Counted from the first letter of the stretch, positions 1 through 7,355 are shown. The stretch is DNA of 8,116 nucleotides from Clostridiales bacterium (GCA_019420405.1 JAHZHF010000134.1:1-8116), one strand, 5' to 3'. A program made the numbers and translations. The notes: generated by a model not told the origin, from the letters alone.

Positions 1-16
1 ATATTCTCAAAACTTC

Positions 17-68
17 GCTCCACTTCCGGACGCATTTTGACAGAAAACGTTATTGAACTAAATAGCTG
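17..68 (+). repeat. Left arm of a ~50 bp inverted repeat
   Basis: The reverse complement of this stretch matches 8062-8112 with about 44 of 52 positions identical, 7 substitutions (mostly transitions) and one single-base gap. The innermost 20 bases (49-68 against 8062-8081) are identical. The arm ends about 9 bases before the -35 box of the cvfB promoter. It has no convincing open reading frame, and the gap relative to the other copy argues against coding. It may continue beyond the left end of the window. It is probably one copy of a dispersed intergenic repeat; its function is unknown. Confidence 0.85.
37..64 (+). promoter_or_regulatory. Possible weak promoter inside the left repeat arm
   Basis: TTGACA at 37-42 is followed after 16 bases by TAAATA at 59-64. 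The -35 box is perfect and the -10 box is moderate. The corresponding -35 bases in the right arm read TTAACA, so the box is not strictly conserved between copies. It could be a second, upstream promoter for cvfB, or simply part of the repeat. Confidence 0.3.
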
Positions 69-77
69 CCGGAGGCA

Positions 78-106
78 TTGACAATTCAGCCCGCATCTAT
101 TAGATT
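78..106 (+). promoter_or_regulatory. Sigma-A type promoter for cvfB
   Basis: A perfect TTGACA -35 box (78-83) and TAGATT -10 box (101-106) are separated by exactly 17 bases. Transcription would start near 113, leaving a leader of about 20 bases with an AAAGGAG ribosome binding site at 122-128. This is the best promoter upstream of the first gene. Confidence 0.8.
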
Positions 107-132
107 AGAGTTGGGTATATTAAAGGAGATTA

Positions 133-972
133 ATGGAAATGAGATTAGGAGAAAAACAGGTGCTTACCGTGGTGAAGAAGGTGGACTTCGGAGTGTACCT
201 CGGAAGCGACGAAGAGCGGGTGCTCCTGCCGAAGAAGCAGGTGCCGGAAGGAATCGAGCCCGGAGATCCGGTGGAGGTGTTTCTTTATAAGGATTCATCG
301 GACCGGATGATCGCAACGACCAGCGAGCCGAAGGTGACTCTGGGGTCACTGGCAGTGCTGGAAGTAGTGGACGTGGGACGGATAGGCGCGTTTCTCGACT
401 GGGGGCTGGAGAAAGACCTGCTGCTGCCGTTCCGGGAGCAGACCGTGAAGGTGGAGAAGGGAGACCGATGCCTGGTAAGCCTGTATATTGACAAGAGTGG
501 CAGGCTGTGTGCTACGATGAAAGTGTATCCGCTTCTGCGAACGGATTCCCCATATAAAAAAGATGATATGGTGACGGGAACTGTGTATGAGATCAACCGT
601 GAATACGGAGCTTTTGTGGCGGTAGATGACAGATATTCCGCCCTGATTCCGCGCAGGGAAATGTACGGGAAGATGAGCACCGGCCAGCGCGTGGAAGCCC
701 GGGTGGCGGCTGTGAAGTCGGACGGAAAGCTGGATTTGAGCGTGCGGGGGAAGATTCCGGAGCAGATGGACGCGGACGCCGGAAGAATTATGGCACGGAT
801 CGAGAAGAGCGGCGGAAGTATTCCATTTACAGATAAGGCGGACCCGGAGCGGATCAAAGCGGAGCTGGGGATGAGCAAGGCTGCGTTTAAGAGGGCGGTC
901 GGGCGTCTCTTAAAGCAGGGAAAGATCGAGATCAGAGAAGCAGAGGGGAAGATCATCGCCCGGGAGCAGTGA
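133..972 (+). CDS. cvfB: CvfB/YitL-like S1-domain RNA-binding protein
   Basis: The predicted 279-residue protein has the layout of the CvfB/YitL family: three S1-like OB folds followed by a winged-helix domain. The first module covers about residues 5-65 (KVDFGVYL is the typical S1 strand), the second about 68-130 (VGRIGAFLDWG, then LLLPF), and the third about 142-205 (GTVYEINREYGAFVAV, ending LDLSVRGK). The winged helix covers about 212-279 (LGMSKAAFKRAVGRLLKQGKI). Family members bind RNA and, in staphylococci, affect virulence gene expression; the role here is not evident. The length fits the family. Two in-frame ATGs, at 133 and 139, lie 4 and 10 bases after the AAAGGAG site, so the second (starting MRLGEK) is equally possible. 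It is followed by a separate promoter rather than an obvious terminator. Confidence 0.88.
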   Translation: MEMRLGEKQVLTVVKKVDFGVYLGSDEERVLLPKKQVPEGIEPGDPVEVFLYKDSSDRMIATTSEPKVTLGSLAVLEVVDVGRIGAFLDWGLEKDLLLPFREQTVKVEKGDRCLVSLYIDKSGRLCATMKVYPLLRTDSPYKKDDMVTGTVYEINREYGAFVAVDDRYSALIPRREMYGKMSTGQRVEARVAAVKSDGKLDLSVRGKIPEQMDADAGRIMARIEKSGGSIPFTDKADPERIKAELGMSKAAFKRAVGRLLKQGKIEIREAEGKIIAREQ

Positions 973-993
973 TTGCCACAGATGATAAACTGC

Positions 994-1022
994 TTTTCAA
1001 CCTGGCGGAAATCAGGTATAAT
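994..1022 (+). promoter_or_regulatory. Promoter for the 80-residue protein and probably dnaE
   Basis: A perfect TATAAT -10 box (1017-1022) is preceded after 17 bases by TTTTCA (994-999), which matches four of six -35 positions. Transcription would begin near 1029, about 35 bases before the ATG at 1064. I see no good promoter between 1306 and 1381, so dnaE is probably served from here. Confidence 0.65.
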
Positions 1023-1063
1023 TAATGGGGAAACGGAGATCTGTACAAAAGGAGAGGGTAACG

Positions 1064-1306
1064 ATGAAAGTTCAGAATATCACGGATATCGACGGATTTT
1101 TCAAGGTAGTGGACGAATGTTCCGGAAGAGTTGAACTGGTGACAGGAGAAGGCGACCGGCTGAACCTGAAATCCAAACTGTCCCAATATGTCTCGATAGC
1201 GAACATTTTTTCCAACAATGAAGAAATCCCGGAGCTGGAAATCATTGCATATGAGAAAGAGGATGTTGACAGGCTGCTTAACTTCATGGTGAGAGGCACT
1301 GAATAG
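1064..1306 (+). CDS. Small HPr-fold-like protein lacking the active-site histidine
   Basis: This encodes 80 residues. The ATG at 1064 is chosen because AAAGGAG (1048-1054) sits 9 bases upstream; an in-frame ATG at 1025 has no ribosome binding site. The pattern of a helix (FFKVVDEC), a strand (RVELVTGEG), LNLKS, an amphipathic helix, LEIIAYE and a final helix (DVDRLLNFM) can be aligned by eye with the later three quarters of HPr (PTS phosphocarrier), including the NLKS around regulatory Ser46 (Ser37 here). The N-terminus is shortened and no histidine occupies the place of HPr His15, so it should not carry phosphate in the PTS. That state recalls Bacillus Crh, an HPr paralogue with glutamine there. 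The fold call is inference from pattern; the gene being real is well supported by its promoter, ribosome binding site and position. It lies 75 bases upstream of dnaE. Confidence 0.8.
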   Translation: MKVQNITDIDGFFKVVDECSGRVELVTGEGDRLNLKSKLSQYVSIANIFSNNEEIPELEIIAYEKEDVDRLLNFMVRGTE

Positions 1307-1331
1307 AAAAAGCGGGTCTTTGAGGAGGATG

Positions 1332-1362
1332 AGGGCTGTTCCCGTTCGGGAGCCGCCCTTTT
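1332..1362 (+). terminator. Hairpin with short T run upstream of dnaE (terminator or attenuator)
   Basis: AGGGC at 1332-1336 pairs with GCCCT at 1355-1359, and the stem continues through one mismatch to CCC/GGG around a GTTC loop. That gives about 11 pairs, GC-rich, followed by TTTT (1359-1362) and then GC. The T run is short, so termination is probably partial. Because no separate dnaE promoter is visible downstream, it may tune read-through from the small gene into dnaE. Confidence 0.5.
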
Positions 1363-1381
1363 GCATTGACAGAGGTGAGAG

Positions 1382-4300
1382 ATGAGTTTTGTACATTTGC
1401 ATGTCCATACAGAATACAGTCTGCTGGACGGCTCGAATAAGATAAAAGAATATGTGTCCAGAGTGAAGGAACTGGGGATGAACAGCGCGGCCATTACGGA
1501 TCATGGCGTCATGTACGGCGTGATCGATTTTTACCGGGCGGCGCGCGCACAGGGGATTAACCCGATCCTGGGATGTGAGGTGTATGTGGCGCCGCACTCC
1601 AGGTTTGACCGGGAGGTGACGGGAGGCGACGACCGGTATTATCACCTTGTGCTCCTGGCGGAGAATAATCAGGGATATGCGAACCTCATGAAAATCGTGT
1701 CCAAAGGGTTTGTGGAGGGCTATTATTATAAACCTCGTGTGGACAAAGAGCTTTTGAGGCAGTACCATGAGGGGATTATCGCCTTGAGCGCCTGTCTTGC
1801 AGGTGAGGTGCAGCGCTATCTTGTGAAAGGCCTGTACGATGAGGCGAAGAAGATGGCGCTGGAGTACAGGGATATTTTCGGGGAGGATAATTATTTCCTG
1901 GAATTGCAGGATCACGGGATTCCGGATCAGGCGCTTGTAAACCAGCAGCTCTTAAAGATGTCCCAGGAGACGGGGATCGGGCTGGCCGCTACAAACGACG
2001 TGCACTACACCTACGCAGAAGACGCAAAGGCCCACGATATCCTTCTGTGTATCCAGACGGGAAAGAAACTTTCCGATGAGAACCGGATGCGCTATGAGGG
2101 AGGGCAGTATTATGTGAAATCTCCGGAGGAGATGGAGCGGCTGTTCCCTTACGCCCGGGAGGCGCTTGAGAATACGCAGAAGATCGCGGACCGGTGCCAT
2201 GTGGAGATCGAATTCGGAGTGACAAAGCTTCCGAAATATGACGTACCGGGCGGGATGACTTCCTGGGAATACCTGCAGAAGCTCTGTTACGAAGGGCTTG
2301 AGAGACGTTACGGAGAGCCTTCCCGGGAGCTTCGGGACCGGCTGGCCTATGAGCTTGGGACGATCAAAAACATGGGGTATGTGGATTACTTCCTGATCGT
2401 GTGGGACTTTATTAAATACGCGAAAGACCATGGGATTGCGGTGGGGCCGGGAAGAGGGTCTGCAGCCGGAAGTATCGTCTCCTACTGTCTCGGGATCACA
2501 ACCATCGATCCCATCCGGTATCAGCTTCTCTTCGAGCGATTCCTGAATCCGGAGCGAGTGTCCATGCCTGATATCGACGTGGATTTCTGCTTCGAGCGGA
2601 GGCAGGAAGTGATCGATTATGTGGTGAGAAAATACGGCAAGGACCGGGTGGTGCAGATTGTTACCTTCGGTACGCTGGCGGCCCGGGGTGTAATCCGGGA
2701 TGTGGGAAGAGTGATGGATCTGCCGTACGCGTTTGTGGACTCCATTGCGAAGATGATTCCGCAGGAGCTCAATATCACGATTGACAAGGCGCTTAAAGAA
2801 AATCCGGAGCTTCGACGGACGTATGAAAACGACGATCAGGTAAAGAACTTAATCGATATGGCGAAGCGTCTGGAAGGCCTTCCGAGACACAGTTCCATGC
2901 ATGCGGCGGGCGTGGTGATCAGCCAGAAATCCGTAGATGAATATGTTCCGCTCTCAAGGGCGGCGGACGGTTCGATCACAACGCAGTTCACGATGACTAC
3001 GCTGGAAGAGCTGGGCCTTTTGAAGATGGATTTCCTGGGGCTGCGTACACTCACCGTGATTCAGAACGCGGTGAATATGGCCCGGAAGAAAGATCCGAAA
3101 CTGGATATCGAGCATATTGACTACGACGATCAGAAGGTGCTGGATTATATCGGGACGGGGAAGACGGACGGCGTGTTCCAGCTCGAGAGCGCGGGGATGA
3201 AGAACTTCATGAAAGAATTGAAACCTCACAGTCTGGAGGATGTGATCGCCGGAATCTCTCTGTACCGTCCGGGGCCGATGGACTTCATTCCGCAGTATAT
3301 CAAGGGGAAGAACGACGCGTCCTCCATCACATATGACTGCCCCCAGCTAAAGCCGATCCTGGAGCCGACTTACGGCTGTATCGTCTATCAGGAGCAGGTT
3401 ATGCAGATCGTGCGTGATCTGGCGGGATATACGCTGGGGAGGAGCGATCTTCTGCGCCGTGCCATGTCCAAGAAAAAAGGCGATGTCATGCAGAAGGAAC
3501 GGCAGATCTTTGTCTATGGAGATGAGGAGACGAATGTTCCGGGATGTGTGAAAAACGGGATTGACGAGAAGACTGCGAACAAGATCTATGACGAGATGAT
3601 CGACTTCGCAAAATACGCGTTCAATAAATCCCACGCGGCGGCCTACGCGGTGGTGGCCTATCAGACAGCCTGGCTGAAATATTATTATCCGGTGGAATTT
3701 ATGGCAGCACTTATGACTTCCGTGATTGAAAATCCGTCAAAGGTGGCAGAATATATCTATGCCTGCCGGCAGATGAATATTCAGATCCTTCCCCCGGATA
3801 TCAATAAGGGAGAGGCGGACTTTTCTGTTGACGGCGGCAATATCCGGTATGGACTTGCGGCAATCAAGAGTATCGGACGCCCTGTGGTGAAGGCGATTAT
3901 AGAGGAGAGAAAGGCATTCGGGCCCTTTAAAAATCTGGAAGACTTTATTACCCGGCTTTCGCCGAAAGAAGTGCTCAATAAGAGGGGAATCGAGAACCTG
4001 ATCAAAGCCGGGGCTCTGGATGCCCTCGGGGGAACAAGAAAACAGTTCATGACCATCTACGTGCAGATCGTAGATCATGTGAATCAGGAGAAGAAGTATT
4101 CCATGTCCGGGCAGATGAGTCTTTTCGATCTGGTTGGGGAGGAGCAGAAGGAGCAGTTCCAGATCCGGATGCCCGACGTGGGCGAATATGCCAAGGAGAA
4201 TCTTCTGGCCTTTGAGAAGGAAGTGCTGGGGATCTATATCAGCGGCCATCCGCTGGAAGAATACGAGGAGAAGTGGAAGAAGATGATCAGCGCCACAACC

Positions 4301-4855
4301 ATTGATTTCCAGCCCGATGAAGAGACCGGGCGGACGAAAGTGCGCGACGGATCAAAGGTGATCATCGGCGGAATGATTACGGATAAGACCGTGAAGCATA
4401 CGCGGACCAATCAGATGATGGCGTTTGTCACGCTGGAGGATCTGGTCGGAACGGTGGAAGTCGTTGTATTTCCGAGGGACTACGAGAAGAACCGGGAGCA
4501 GCTCGAGGTGGATCAGAAGGTGTTTATCCGGGGGCGCGTGTCCGAGGAGGATGAGAAGGCGAGCAAGCTGATCTGCGAGAAGGTGATCCCGTTTGAGCGG
4601 ACGAAGAGAGAGCTGTGGATTCAGTTCCCGGACAAGGCGTCCTATCTGGAGGATGAGCAGATTGTGTATGGTTATCTTGCGGATTCCGAGGGGGACGACG
4701 AGGTAGTGATTTATTGCTCCAAAGAGCGGGTGGTGAAGCGCCTGCCGAGGAACCGGAATATCAGGATTAACCCGCAGGTTCTGGGAAGACTGATGAACCA
4801 TTTTGGGGAAAACAGGGTGAAAGTGGTTGAAAAAGCTATTGAAAACCATTTCTAA
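1382..4855 (+). CDS. dnaE: DNA polymerase III alpha subunit DnaE
   Basis: This is the replicative DNA polymerase subunit (1157 residues), which extends DNA 5' to 3' at the fork. In Gram-positives a DnaE of this kind usually works beside PolC. The N-terminal PHP domain has HLHVHTEYSLLDG (from residue 5) and TDHGVMYG (39-46). The polymerase core has GPGRGSAAGSI, then MPDIDVDF with Asp397 and Asp399, and MDFLGLRTLT with Asp550; together these match the three catalytic aspartates of the family. FNKSHAAAYA is at 747-756. A helix-hairpin-helix-like stretch around 860-885 is followed by a clamp-binding motif QMSLF (911-915). An OB fold covers about 990-1065, then a C-terminal domain. No exonuclease insertion is seen. 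Start: GAGGTGA lies directly upstream of the ATG, and the N-terminus matches the family. The gene appears intact. Confidence 0.97.
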   Translation: MSFVHLHVHTEYSLLDGSNKIKEYVSRVKELGMNSAAITDHGVMYGVIDFYRAARAQGINPILGCEVYVAPHSRFDREVTGGDDRYYHLVLLAENNQGYANLMKIVSKGFVEGYYYKPRVDKELLRQYHEGIIALSACLAGEVQRYLVKGLYDEAKKMALEYRDIFGEDNYFLELQDHGIPDQALVNQQLLKMSQETGIGLAATNDVHYTYAEDAKAHDILLCIQTGKKLSDENRMRYEGGQYYVKSPEEMERLFPYAREALENTQKIADRCHVEIEFGVTKLPKYDVPGGMTSWEYLQKLCYEGLERRYGEPSRELRDRLAYELGTIKNMGYVDYFLIVWDFIKYAKDHGIAVGPGRGSAAGSIVSYCLGITTIDPIRYQLLFERFLNPERVSMPDIDVDFCFERRQEVIDYVVRKYGKDRVVQIVTFGTLAARGVIRDVGRVMDLPYAFVDSIAKMIPQELNITIDKALKENPELRRTYENDDQVKNLIDMAKRLEGLPRHSSMHAAGVVISQKSVDEYVPLSRAADGSITTQFTMTTLEELGLLKMDFLGLRTLTVIQNAVNMARKKDPKLDIEHIDYDDQKVLDYIGTGKTDGVFQLESAGMKNFMKELKPHSLEDVIAGISLYRPGPMDFIPQYIKGKNDASSITYDCPQLKPILEPTYGCIVYQEQVMQIVRDLAGYTLGRSDLLRRAMSKKKGDVMQKERQIFVYGDEETNVPGCVKNGIDEKTANKIYDEMIDFAKYAFNKSHAAAYAVVAYQTAWLKYYYPVEFMAALMTSVIENPSKVAEYIYACRQMNIQILPPDINKGEADFSVDGGNIRYGLAAIKSIGRPVVKAIIEERKAFGPFKNLEDFITRLSPKEVLNKRGIENLIKAGALDALGGTRKQFMTIYVQIVDHVNQEKKYSMSGQMSLFDLVGEEQKEQFQIRMPDVGEYAKENLLAFEKEVLGIYISGHPLEEYEEKWKKMISATTIDFQPDEETGRTKVRDGSKVIIGGMITDKTVKHTRTNQMMAFVTLEDLVGTVEVVVFPRDYEKNREQLEVDQKVFIRGRVSEEDEKASKLICEKVIPFERTKRELWIQFPDKASYLEDEQIVYGYLADSEGDDEVVIYCSKERVVKRLPRNRNIRINPQVLGRLMNHFGENRVKVVEKAIENHF

Positions 4856-4867
4856 ATAGGGTAGAAT
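4839..4867 (+). promoter_or_regulatory. Sigma-A type promoter for pfkA
   Basis: TTGAAA (4839-4844) and TAGAAT (4862-4867) are separated by exactly 17 bases. The -35 box lies within the last codons of dnaE and the -10 box lies just past its stop codon. Transcription should begin near 4873-4875, immediately before the palindrome at 4875-4898, giving a leader of about 70 bases. Confidence 0.8.
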
Positions 4868-4877
4868 ATTCTCGAAA

Positions 4878-4895
4878 TTGTGAAAAATTTTTCAA
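4878..4895 (+). promoter_or_regulatory. Rex-like operator overlapping the pfkA transcription start
   Basis: TTGTGAAAAATTTTTCAA contains a perfect 14-base palindrome (TGAAAAATTTTTCA, 4881-4894). It agrees at 16 of 18 positions with the consensus I know for staphylococcal-type Rex sites, TTGTGAAWWWWTTCACAA. Rex is an NADH/NAD+-sensing repressor. The site lies at about +4 to +21 relative to the predicted start, where a bound repressor would block transcription. The flanks (AAAT/ATTT) extend the dyad with a 2-base bulge, so a weak RNA hairpin at the 5' end of the transcript is the alternative reading. No rex gene is in the window. Confidence 0.5.
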
Positions 4896-4943
4896 TTTCT
4901 GGGTTTGGCAGTAGTACGACTTTATGGAAAGGTGGAGAAAATC

Positions 4944-5963
4944 ATGGCAGAGAACAATATGAATGACAAAGAAAAATATCTGGAAGAGATTGAAGACAGC
5001 ATCCGTACAATCGGTGTTCTGACCAGCGGCGGCGACGCGCCGGGAATGAACGCGGCGATCCGTGCCGTTGTCAGAAGAGCCCTTTCAAAAGGGCTGAAAG
5101 TCCGCGGAATCCGCAGAGGATATCATGGACTTCTGAAAGAGGAGATTATTGACCTTTCAGCTCGTGACGTATCAGATACGATCCAGCGGGGCGGAACAAT
5201 TCTGCAGACTGCCCGGTGTAAATCGATGCGGACGGAAGAAGGGCAGCAGAAAGCGGCGGCGATCTGTAAGAAGTACGGAATTGACGGACTTGTTGTAATC
5301 GGTGGTGACGGTTCTTTCGCAGGTGCACAGAAGCTGGCGAACCTGGGCGTGAATACAATCGGAGTTCCGGGAACCATCGACCTTGATATCGCGTGCACAG
5401 ATTACACGATCGGATTTGACACTGCGGTAAATACAGCGATGGAAGCGATCGACAAAGTGCGCGATACTTCCACATCACATGAGCGCTGCAGTATCATCGA
5501 GGTTATGGGACGTGACGCCGGCTACCTTGCTCTGTGGTGCGGTATCGCCAACGGAGCGGAGAGAATCCTGATGCCGGAGGAGCAGGACTATGATGAGGAG
5601 GCCCTGATTCAGGATATTCTGGCGAATAAGAAGCGTGGTAAGAAGAACTATATCATTATCAACGCGGAGGGTATCGGGGATTCCATCAATATGGCGAAGA
5701 GAATCGAGGAGGCGACCGGAATCGAGACAAGAGCAACGATTCTGGGACACATGCAGCGTGGCGGAAGCCCGACCTGTAAGGACAGAGTGTATGCGTCTAT
5801 CATGGGCGCGATGGCTGTGGATCTCCTCTGCCAGGGCAAGACAAACCGCGTAGTCGGATATAAAGACGGAAAATACGTAGACTATGATATCGAGGAAGCG
5901 CTTGCCATGAAGAAGACAATCTCGGATTATCAGTATAATATTGCAAAATCGCTGGCGATTTAG
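4944..5963 (+). CDS. pfkA: ATP-dependent 6-phosphofructokinase
   Basis: The 339-residue cytoplasmic enzyme phosphorylates fructose 6-phosphate to the 1,6-bisphosphate, the committed step of glycolysis. Motifs seen: GGDAPGMNAAIR (29-40), GGDGSFAGA (from 120), PGTIDLD (142-148), RDTSTSHER, MGRDAGYLAL and HMQRGGSP. The glycines in GGDGS and PGTID are those expected of ATP-dependent rather than pyrophosphate-dependent enzymes. Asp146 corresponds to the catalytic base. The usual PGTIDND reads PGTIDLD here, with Leu147 for Asn. The arginines equivalent to the E. coli allosteric-site Arg21 and Arg25 (AAIRAVVR) are kept. The N-terminus is about 18 residues longer than in E. coli and is acidic. Start: AAGGTGGAG (4929-4937) precedes the ATG at 4944; the upstream in-frame TTG at 4905 has no such site. 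It has its own promoter and probable operator; no terminator is visible before murI. Confidence 0.96.
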   Translation: MAENNMNDKEKYLEEIEDSIRTIGVLTSGGDAPGMNAAIRAVVRRALSKGLKVRGIRRGYHGLLKEEIIDLSARDVSDTIQRGGTILQTARCKSMRTEEGQQKAAAICKKYGIDGLVVIGGDGSFAGAQKLANLGVNTIGVPGTIDLDIACTDYTIGFDTAVNTAMEAIDKVRDTSTSHERCSIIEVMGRDAGYLALWCGIANGAERILMPEEQDYDEEALIQDILANKKRGKKNYIIINAEGIGDSINMAKRIEEATGIETRATILGHMQRGGSPTCKDRVYASIMGAMAVDLLCQGKTNRVVGYKDGKYVDYDIEEALAMKKTISDYQYNIAKSLAI

Positions 5964-5964
5964 T

Positions 5965-5992
5965 GTAACGGTCCGGTGACCTGAGCTGTTAC
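5965..5992 (+). repeat. Imperfect hairpin in the pfkA-murI gap
   Basis: GTAAC (5965-5969) pairs with GTTAC (5988-5992), and the stem continues with wobble pairs and one mismatch. The ends resemble the GTAACAGTTCA...TGAACTGTTAC palindromes found near the minus-strand gene, so it may be a decayed copy. There is no T run, so it should not terminate transcription. A transcript hairpin here could affect stability between pfkA and murI. Confidence 0.35.
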
Positions 5993-5995
5993 AAA

Positions 5996-6011
5996 CCGGC
6001 TGATATGCCGG
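5996..6011 (+). other. Short GC hairpin before murI
   Basis: CCGGC and GCCGG form a perfect 5-pair stem around TGATAT, only a few bases before the AAGGAG site of murI at 6015-6020. No T run follows. It could mildly influence murI translation or be incidental. Confidence 0.35.
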
Positions 6012-6036
6012 GAGAAGGAGAGGACAGAGCGTAAAC

Positions 6037-6858
6037 ATGGAGAACAGGAAATCGGCGCCTGTGGGCGTGTTTGATTCCGGAGTGGGAGGGCTGACCGTGG
6101 CGAGGGAGATCGCCCGTCAGCTCCCAAATGAAAATATTGTATATTTTGGGGATACCGCCCGTGTCCCCTATGGAAGCAAATCCCAGAACACGATCATCCG
6201 CTTTTCGGAGCAGATCATCCGCTTCCTTAAGACCAAACAGGTGAAAGCGATCGTCATCGCGTGCAACACAGCAAGCGCCCTGGCGCTGGATGCTGTGAAG
6301 GACGAGTTTGACATTCCGGTTATGGGCGTGGTCATCCCGGGGGCGAGAGCAGCTGTGGAGGCTACGAGGAAACGGAAGGTGGGCGTGGTCGGAACAGACG
6401 CAACAGTGCGAAGCGGCATGTACACAAAGATCATTCAGGGGATGGCGCCTGATATCACGGTGATTGAGAAGGCGTGTCCTCTTTTTGTTCCTCTCGTTGA
6501 GGAGGGGTTCAAGGAACATGTGGTGACTCAGGAGATCATCGAGTACTATCTCGAATCCCTGAAGCAGACAGATATTGATGCGATGATCCTTGGGTGTACC
6601 CATTATCCGCTGCTCCGGTCAAAGATCCGGGCGTATATGGGAGACGCAATCCAGATCGTCAATCCTGCGTATGAAACAGCGATGGATCTAAAGAAGCTTC
6701 TCCATGAAATGGATATAGAAAATGACGGCGGAAACTTAAGCCACAGCAGATACTCCTTTTATGTAAGCGACGCGGCGGAGAAGTTCCGCAGGTTCGCGAA
6801 CACAGTGATGCCGTTTGACGTGCCGACGACAAATGTTGTAAATATTGAAGAATATTAG
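6037..6858 (+). CDS. murI: Glutamate racemase
   Basis: The 273-residue cytoplasmic enzyme interconverts L- and D-glutamate without a cofactor, supplying D-glutamate for peptidoglycan. The N-terminus has GVFDSGVGGLTV with Asp13 and Ser14. YFGDTARVPYG follows, then ACNTAS with catalytic Cys76, and GCTHYPLL with the second catalytic Cys187 and His189. Both cysteines of the two-base mechanism are present and the length is normal. The AAGGAG ribosome binding site (6015-6020) is about 16 bases from the ATG, longer than usual, but the protein start fits the family. The gene follows pfkA by 73 bases with no terminator and precedes the DUF1934 gene by 9 bases, so it is probably co-transcribed with both. 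The C-terminal about 35 residues (from the DGGNLSHS segment) are a usual family extension. Confidence 0.95.
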   Translation: MENRKSAPVGVFDSGVGGLTVAREIARQLPNENIVYFGDTARVPYGSKSQNTIIRFSEQIIRFLKTKQVKAIVIACNTASALALDAVKDEFDIPVMGVVIPGARAAVEATRKRKVGVVGTDATVRSGMYTKIIQGMAPDITVIEKACPLFVPLVEEGFKEHVVTQEIIEYYLESLKQTDIDAMILGCTHYPLLRSKIRAYMGDAIQIVNPAYETAMDLKKLLHEMDIENDGGNLSHSRYSFYVSDAAEKFRRFANTVMPFDVPTTNVVNIEEY

Positions 6859-6867
6859 GGAACAGAA

Positions 6868-7344
6868 ATGACAAAAGACGTATTGGTCAGTATTTCGGGA
6901 AAACATATCGATATTATGGATGATCCCGTGGAGGGATATGAGACCGGGGACGACGCGATCGAAGTCGTGACTCCGGCCAGTTATTACTGCCGAAACGGAA
7001 AGCACTATATCCTTTACGATGAGGTGCTTGAGGGGATGGCGGGAACGATTAAAAACAAGATCAAGATCACCGGGACGGACAGCCTGGAGATTATGAAGAG
7101 CGGTGTGTCCAGCTCCCATATGGTGTTTGAGAAAAACAAAAAGAATCTCACCTACTACCGCACACCCTACGGGCAGATGCTGATCGGGGTGAATACGCGG
7201 AAGATGGAGATCAATGTAGATGAGGATCAAATCGATATTCTGGTGGATTATGAGCTGGACGTCAATCACGAGCCGATGGCGGACTGCAAGATTAAGATGA
7301 ATATCATGTCAAAAGAAAACAGCAGCTTTTCGGTTCTGAGCTGA
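6868..7344 (+). CDS. DUF1934 family (YwiB-like) beta-barrel protein
   Basis: This 158-residue protein resembles the DUF1934 family, which includes Bacillus YwiB and is thought to adopt a lipocalin-like beta barrel. The sequence alternates short strands typical of that fold: VLVSISGKHID near the start, YYCRNGKHYILYDE (about 43-56), NKIKITGTDSLEIM, LTYYRTPYGQMLIGVNT, IDILVDYELDV, and KIKMNIMS near the end. There is no signal peptide or membrane segment, so it is probably cytoplasmic. The biochemical role is unknown. The start codon lies 9 bases after the murI stop, and the likely ribosome binding site (AGGGA, 6857-6861) overlaps that stop, suggesting translational coupling with murI. It is the last plus-strand gene of the block. 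Confidence 0.85.
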   Translation: MTKDVLVSISGKHIDIMDDPVEGYETGDDAIEVVTPASYYCRNGKHYILYDEVLEGMAGTIKNKIKITGTDSLEIMKSGVSSSHMVFEKNKKNLTYYRTPYGQMLIGVNTRKMEINVDEDQIDILVDYELDVNHEPMADCKIKMNIMSKENSSFSVLS

Positions 7345-7355
7345 AAGAAGAGCTG

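Noticed and set aside
285..956. Minus-strand open frame opposite cvfB
   Set aside because: It is antisense to a protein with clear S1 and winged-helix domains, has serine- and proline-rich low-information composition, and has no start signals.
1025..1063. Earlier ATG extending the 80-residue protein by 13 residues
   Set aside because: It lies near or before the predicted transcription start and lacks a ribosome binding site; ATG 1064 has AAAGGAG.
1022..1915. Long minus-strand open frame opposite the small gene and dnaE
   Set aside because: It lies antisense to well-supported genes, has no recognisable domain, and is explained as a shadow of their codon usage.
4905..4943. TTG start giving pfkA 13 extra residues
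   Set aside because: No ribosome binding site precedes it, whereas ATG 4944 has AAGGTGGAG at good distance; the extra residues have no counterpart in the family.
5934..5969. TATAAT at 5934-5939 and a TTGCAA/TGTAAC pair (5941-5969) as murI promoters
   Set aside because: The first has no -35 box at a usable distance; the second matches only four of six positions in each box, too weak to list as a promoter.
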